From NCBI GenBank assembly GCA_024225895.1, contig JAAEMC010000625.1, positions 1-6,855 on the forward strand: a stretch of 6,855 bases of DNA. The letters are read 5' to 3'. Below are positions 5,516 to 6,855 of the stretch, one piece after another. Source of the DNA: Desulfobacteraceae bacterium (GTDB lineage: Bacteria; Desulfobacterota; Desulfobacteria; Desulfobacterales; Desulfobacteraceae). Positions within the stretch are counted from its first letter, which is position 1. Every line of letters begins with the position of its first letter. Made by a program: the position numbers and the translations under genes. The notes beneath the pieces were generated by a model. It ran no database searches. It saw nothing but the letters and a program-made list of their open reading frames with translations, and was not told where the DNA came from.

Positions 5516-6814
5516 ATGGACAATCTATTGAATACTGAACCAACCAGCACGCTTCAGGGCCTGTGGGCAAAAACAGCACAAGGCAGTTCTGATTTCTATG
5601 AGTTTAAAGGGGACAGGTTTTCTGATGTAGCCGTTATAGGCGGCGGGTACACAGGGCTAAGTGCTGCACTGCACCTGGCTCAAAAAGCATGTACTGTAAC
5701 TCTTTTAGAGGCAAATCATATTGGTTTTGGCGGGGCCGGCAGAAATGTGGGTTTAGTCAATGCCGGGTTGTGGCTGATGCCCGATGATGTGGTAAAAAAT
5801 GTTGGGCATGAATTTGGAGAGCGTCTGGTTACAGAGCTGGGTAATTCACCAGACCTGGTCTTTTCGCTGATAGATGAACATGATATCCAATGCGAGGCTG
5901 TTCGAAAGGGAACCCTGCATTGTGCCCATTCTTTATCCGGCTTCAATGCCTTAAAGCAGCGCAAGATCCAGTGGCAGCAGCGTGGCGCGCCTGTCCAATT
6001 GCTGGATAAAGCAGATGCAGATCCCTTGATTGGCAGTCATGAATTTCATGGGGCATTGCTGGATCTTAGAGCCGGTACCATCCAGCCATTGTCATATGCC
6101 TTAGGCCTCGCCAGGGCTGCGGATAATAGCGGAGCAGATCTTTTTGTCCATTCCCCGGTTACAGGGATTAAAAGAAAAAATGGTAAATACCATATAACCA
6201 CATCAAAAGGGACGCTGACTGCAAAAGCTGTGATCCTGGCATGCCAGGGATATGCGCAAGACGGAGTTAAAAATAATTTAAAGGCCCTGGTGCCGTTTAA
6301 TTATTTTCAATTTTCTACCAAACCCTTATCTGAAGCTGAGTTAAAAACGATTCTTCCTAAAAAGCATGGGGCCTGGGATACAGATACGATTCTTTCTTCT
6401 TTCAGGCTGGACAAAGACGGGCATTTGATTGTCGGCAGCGTGGGGAATATTGAAGGCATTGCAAAAAAGATTCATAAGGCCTGGGCGCTTCGAAGTATTA
6501 AAAAGGTTTTTCCCCAGATACGAACTATTGAATTTGAATTCGGGTGGTACGGCACAATTGCCATGACAAGCGGCCATATACCAGGTTTCCAAATACTGGG
6601 ACCGGATTTTATCAGCGTTACAGGCTATAATGGCCGTGGTATAGGGCCGGGAACCTATTTTGGAAAGGCCATGGCGCAATATCTTTTAGAGCATGATAAA
6701 AAGTTGGTTCCTTTACCTGCTCAAAAATTAAAACCCATATTTTCCAGAGAACTGCGGGGTTTGTTCTATGAAACCGGTGCCCGAATGTATCATTTGATTC
6801 AAAGAAGGATTTAA
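5516..6814 (+). CDS. FAD-dependent oxidoreductase, DAO family (PuuB/OrdL-like)
   Basis: The 432-aa product is a DAO-fold flavoenzyme expected to oxidise a C-N bond of an amine or amino acid (sarcosine, glutamylputrescine and related substrates in the family). The N-terminal region has an LWAKTA element (16-21) before the Rossmann motif GGGYTG (42-47), with E65 for FAD ribose binding. GFGGAGRNVG (70-79) matches the GxGxSGRNGG block of the PuuB/OrdL group. The C-terminal FAD motif is GYNGRGIGPGTYFGK (370-384), preceded by FGWYGTIAMTSGHIPG. Length is normal (about 420-440 aa) and both FAD motifs are complete. The substrate is not predictable. The start at ATG 5516 is limited by an in-frame TAA directly before it (5513-5515); the next Met is at residue 87, beyond the essential FAD motif. 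No Shine-Dalgarno sequence is visible, which is odd. The likely ABC ATPase gene begins 8 nt after the stop, so the two are probably co-transcribed. Confidence 0.88.
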   Translation: MDNLLNTEPTSTLQGLWAKTAQGSSDFYEFKGDRFSDVAVIGGGYTGLSAALHLAQKACTVTLLEANHIGFGGAGRNVGLVNAGLWLMPDDVVKNVGHEFGERLVTELGNSPDLVFSLIDEHDIQCEAVRKGTLHCAHSLSGFNALKQRKIQWQQRGAPVQLLDKADADPLIGSHEFHGALLDLRAGTIQPLSYALGLARAADNSGADLFVHSPVTGIKRKNGKYHITTSKGTLTAKAVILACQGYAQDGVKNNLKALVPFNYFQFSTKPLSEAELKTILPKKHGAWDTDTILSSFRLDKDGHLIVGSVGNIEGIAKKIHKAWALRSIKKVFPQIRTIEFEFGWYGTIAMTSGHIPGFQILGPDFISVTGYNGRGIGPGTYFGKAMAQYLLEHDKKLVPLPAQKLKPIFSRELRGLFYETGARMYHLIQRRI

Positions 6815-6822
6815 TATCGCTT

Positions 6823-6855
6823 ATGGCATTACTTACGGTTAATAATTTGAAAAAA
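6823..6855 (+). CDS. Start of a probable ABC transporter ATPase (cut by window end)
   Basis: Eleven open codons from ATG 6823 read MALLTVNNLKK. The pattern 'LL.V.NLKK' is the typical first beta strand of ABC ATPase subunits, for example those of peptide and amino-acid importers. An AAGGA at 6805-6809 lies 13 nt before the ATG, somewhat far, inside the end of the preceding flavoenzyme gene; the genes are 8 nt apart and probably form one operon. It could be the F-type partner of the OppD-like ATPase at 2405-3376, or an unrelated ATPase. Eleven residues cannot settle this. Confidence 0.5.
   Translation, partial: MALLTVNNLKK

Overview
The window looks like chromosomal DNA of a Gram-negative bacterium of moderate-to-low GC. 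A sulfate-reducing Desulfobacterota (Desulfobacteraceae-like) host is my best guess. This rests on codon usage, the style of the cold-shock protein, and the mix of a PilZ protein, a peptide transporter and DadA-type flavoenzymes. The taxon is inferred from overall feel, not from a marker gene.

Layout, left to right. (1) The edge of a PilZ-domain gene on the minus strand (1-248), cut by the window start. (2) A divergent AT-rich intergenic region (249-524) with a perfect 15-bp palindrome and plausible sigma70 promoters. (3) A two-gene plus-strand operon: a YejA/OppA-type peptide-binding lipoprotein (525-2405) whose stop codon overlaps the start of an OppD/DppD-type ABC ATPase (2405-3376). (4) A single-gene cold-shock protein (3568-3768) behind a long leader with two mutually exclusive hairpins, one of which covers the ribosome-binding site. 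(5) A long inverted repeat with T-tracts on both outer sides (3822-3917), between the convergent csp and dadA-like genes. (6) A DadA-like FAD amino-acid dehydrogenase on the minus strand (3943-5190). (7) A gene-free, AT-rich divergent region (5191-5515). (8) A second DAO-family FAD oxidoreductase on the plus strand (5516-6814). (9) Eight bases later, the first 11 codons of what looks like another ABC ATPase (from 6823), cut by the window end.

Read together, the locus suggests uptake of small peptides or amino-acid derivatives and flavin-dependent oxidation of the imported amines or D-amino acids. The link is positional inference; no substrate can be read from the sequence. The transporter is incomplete as seen: the binding protein and one ATPase are adjacent, no permease gene lies in the window, and a possible second ATPase begins more than 3 kb further on. 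I see no mobile element, CRISPR array, tRNA or rRNA, and no clear sign of a wholly new system. The most unusual items are the csp leader and the split arrangement of the transporter.
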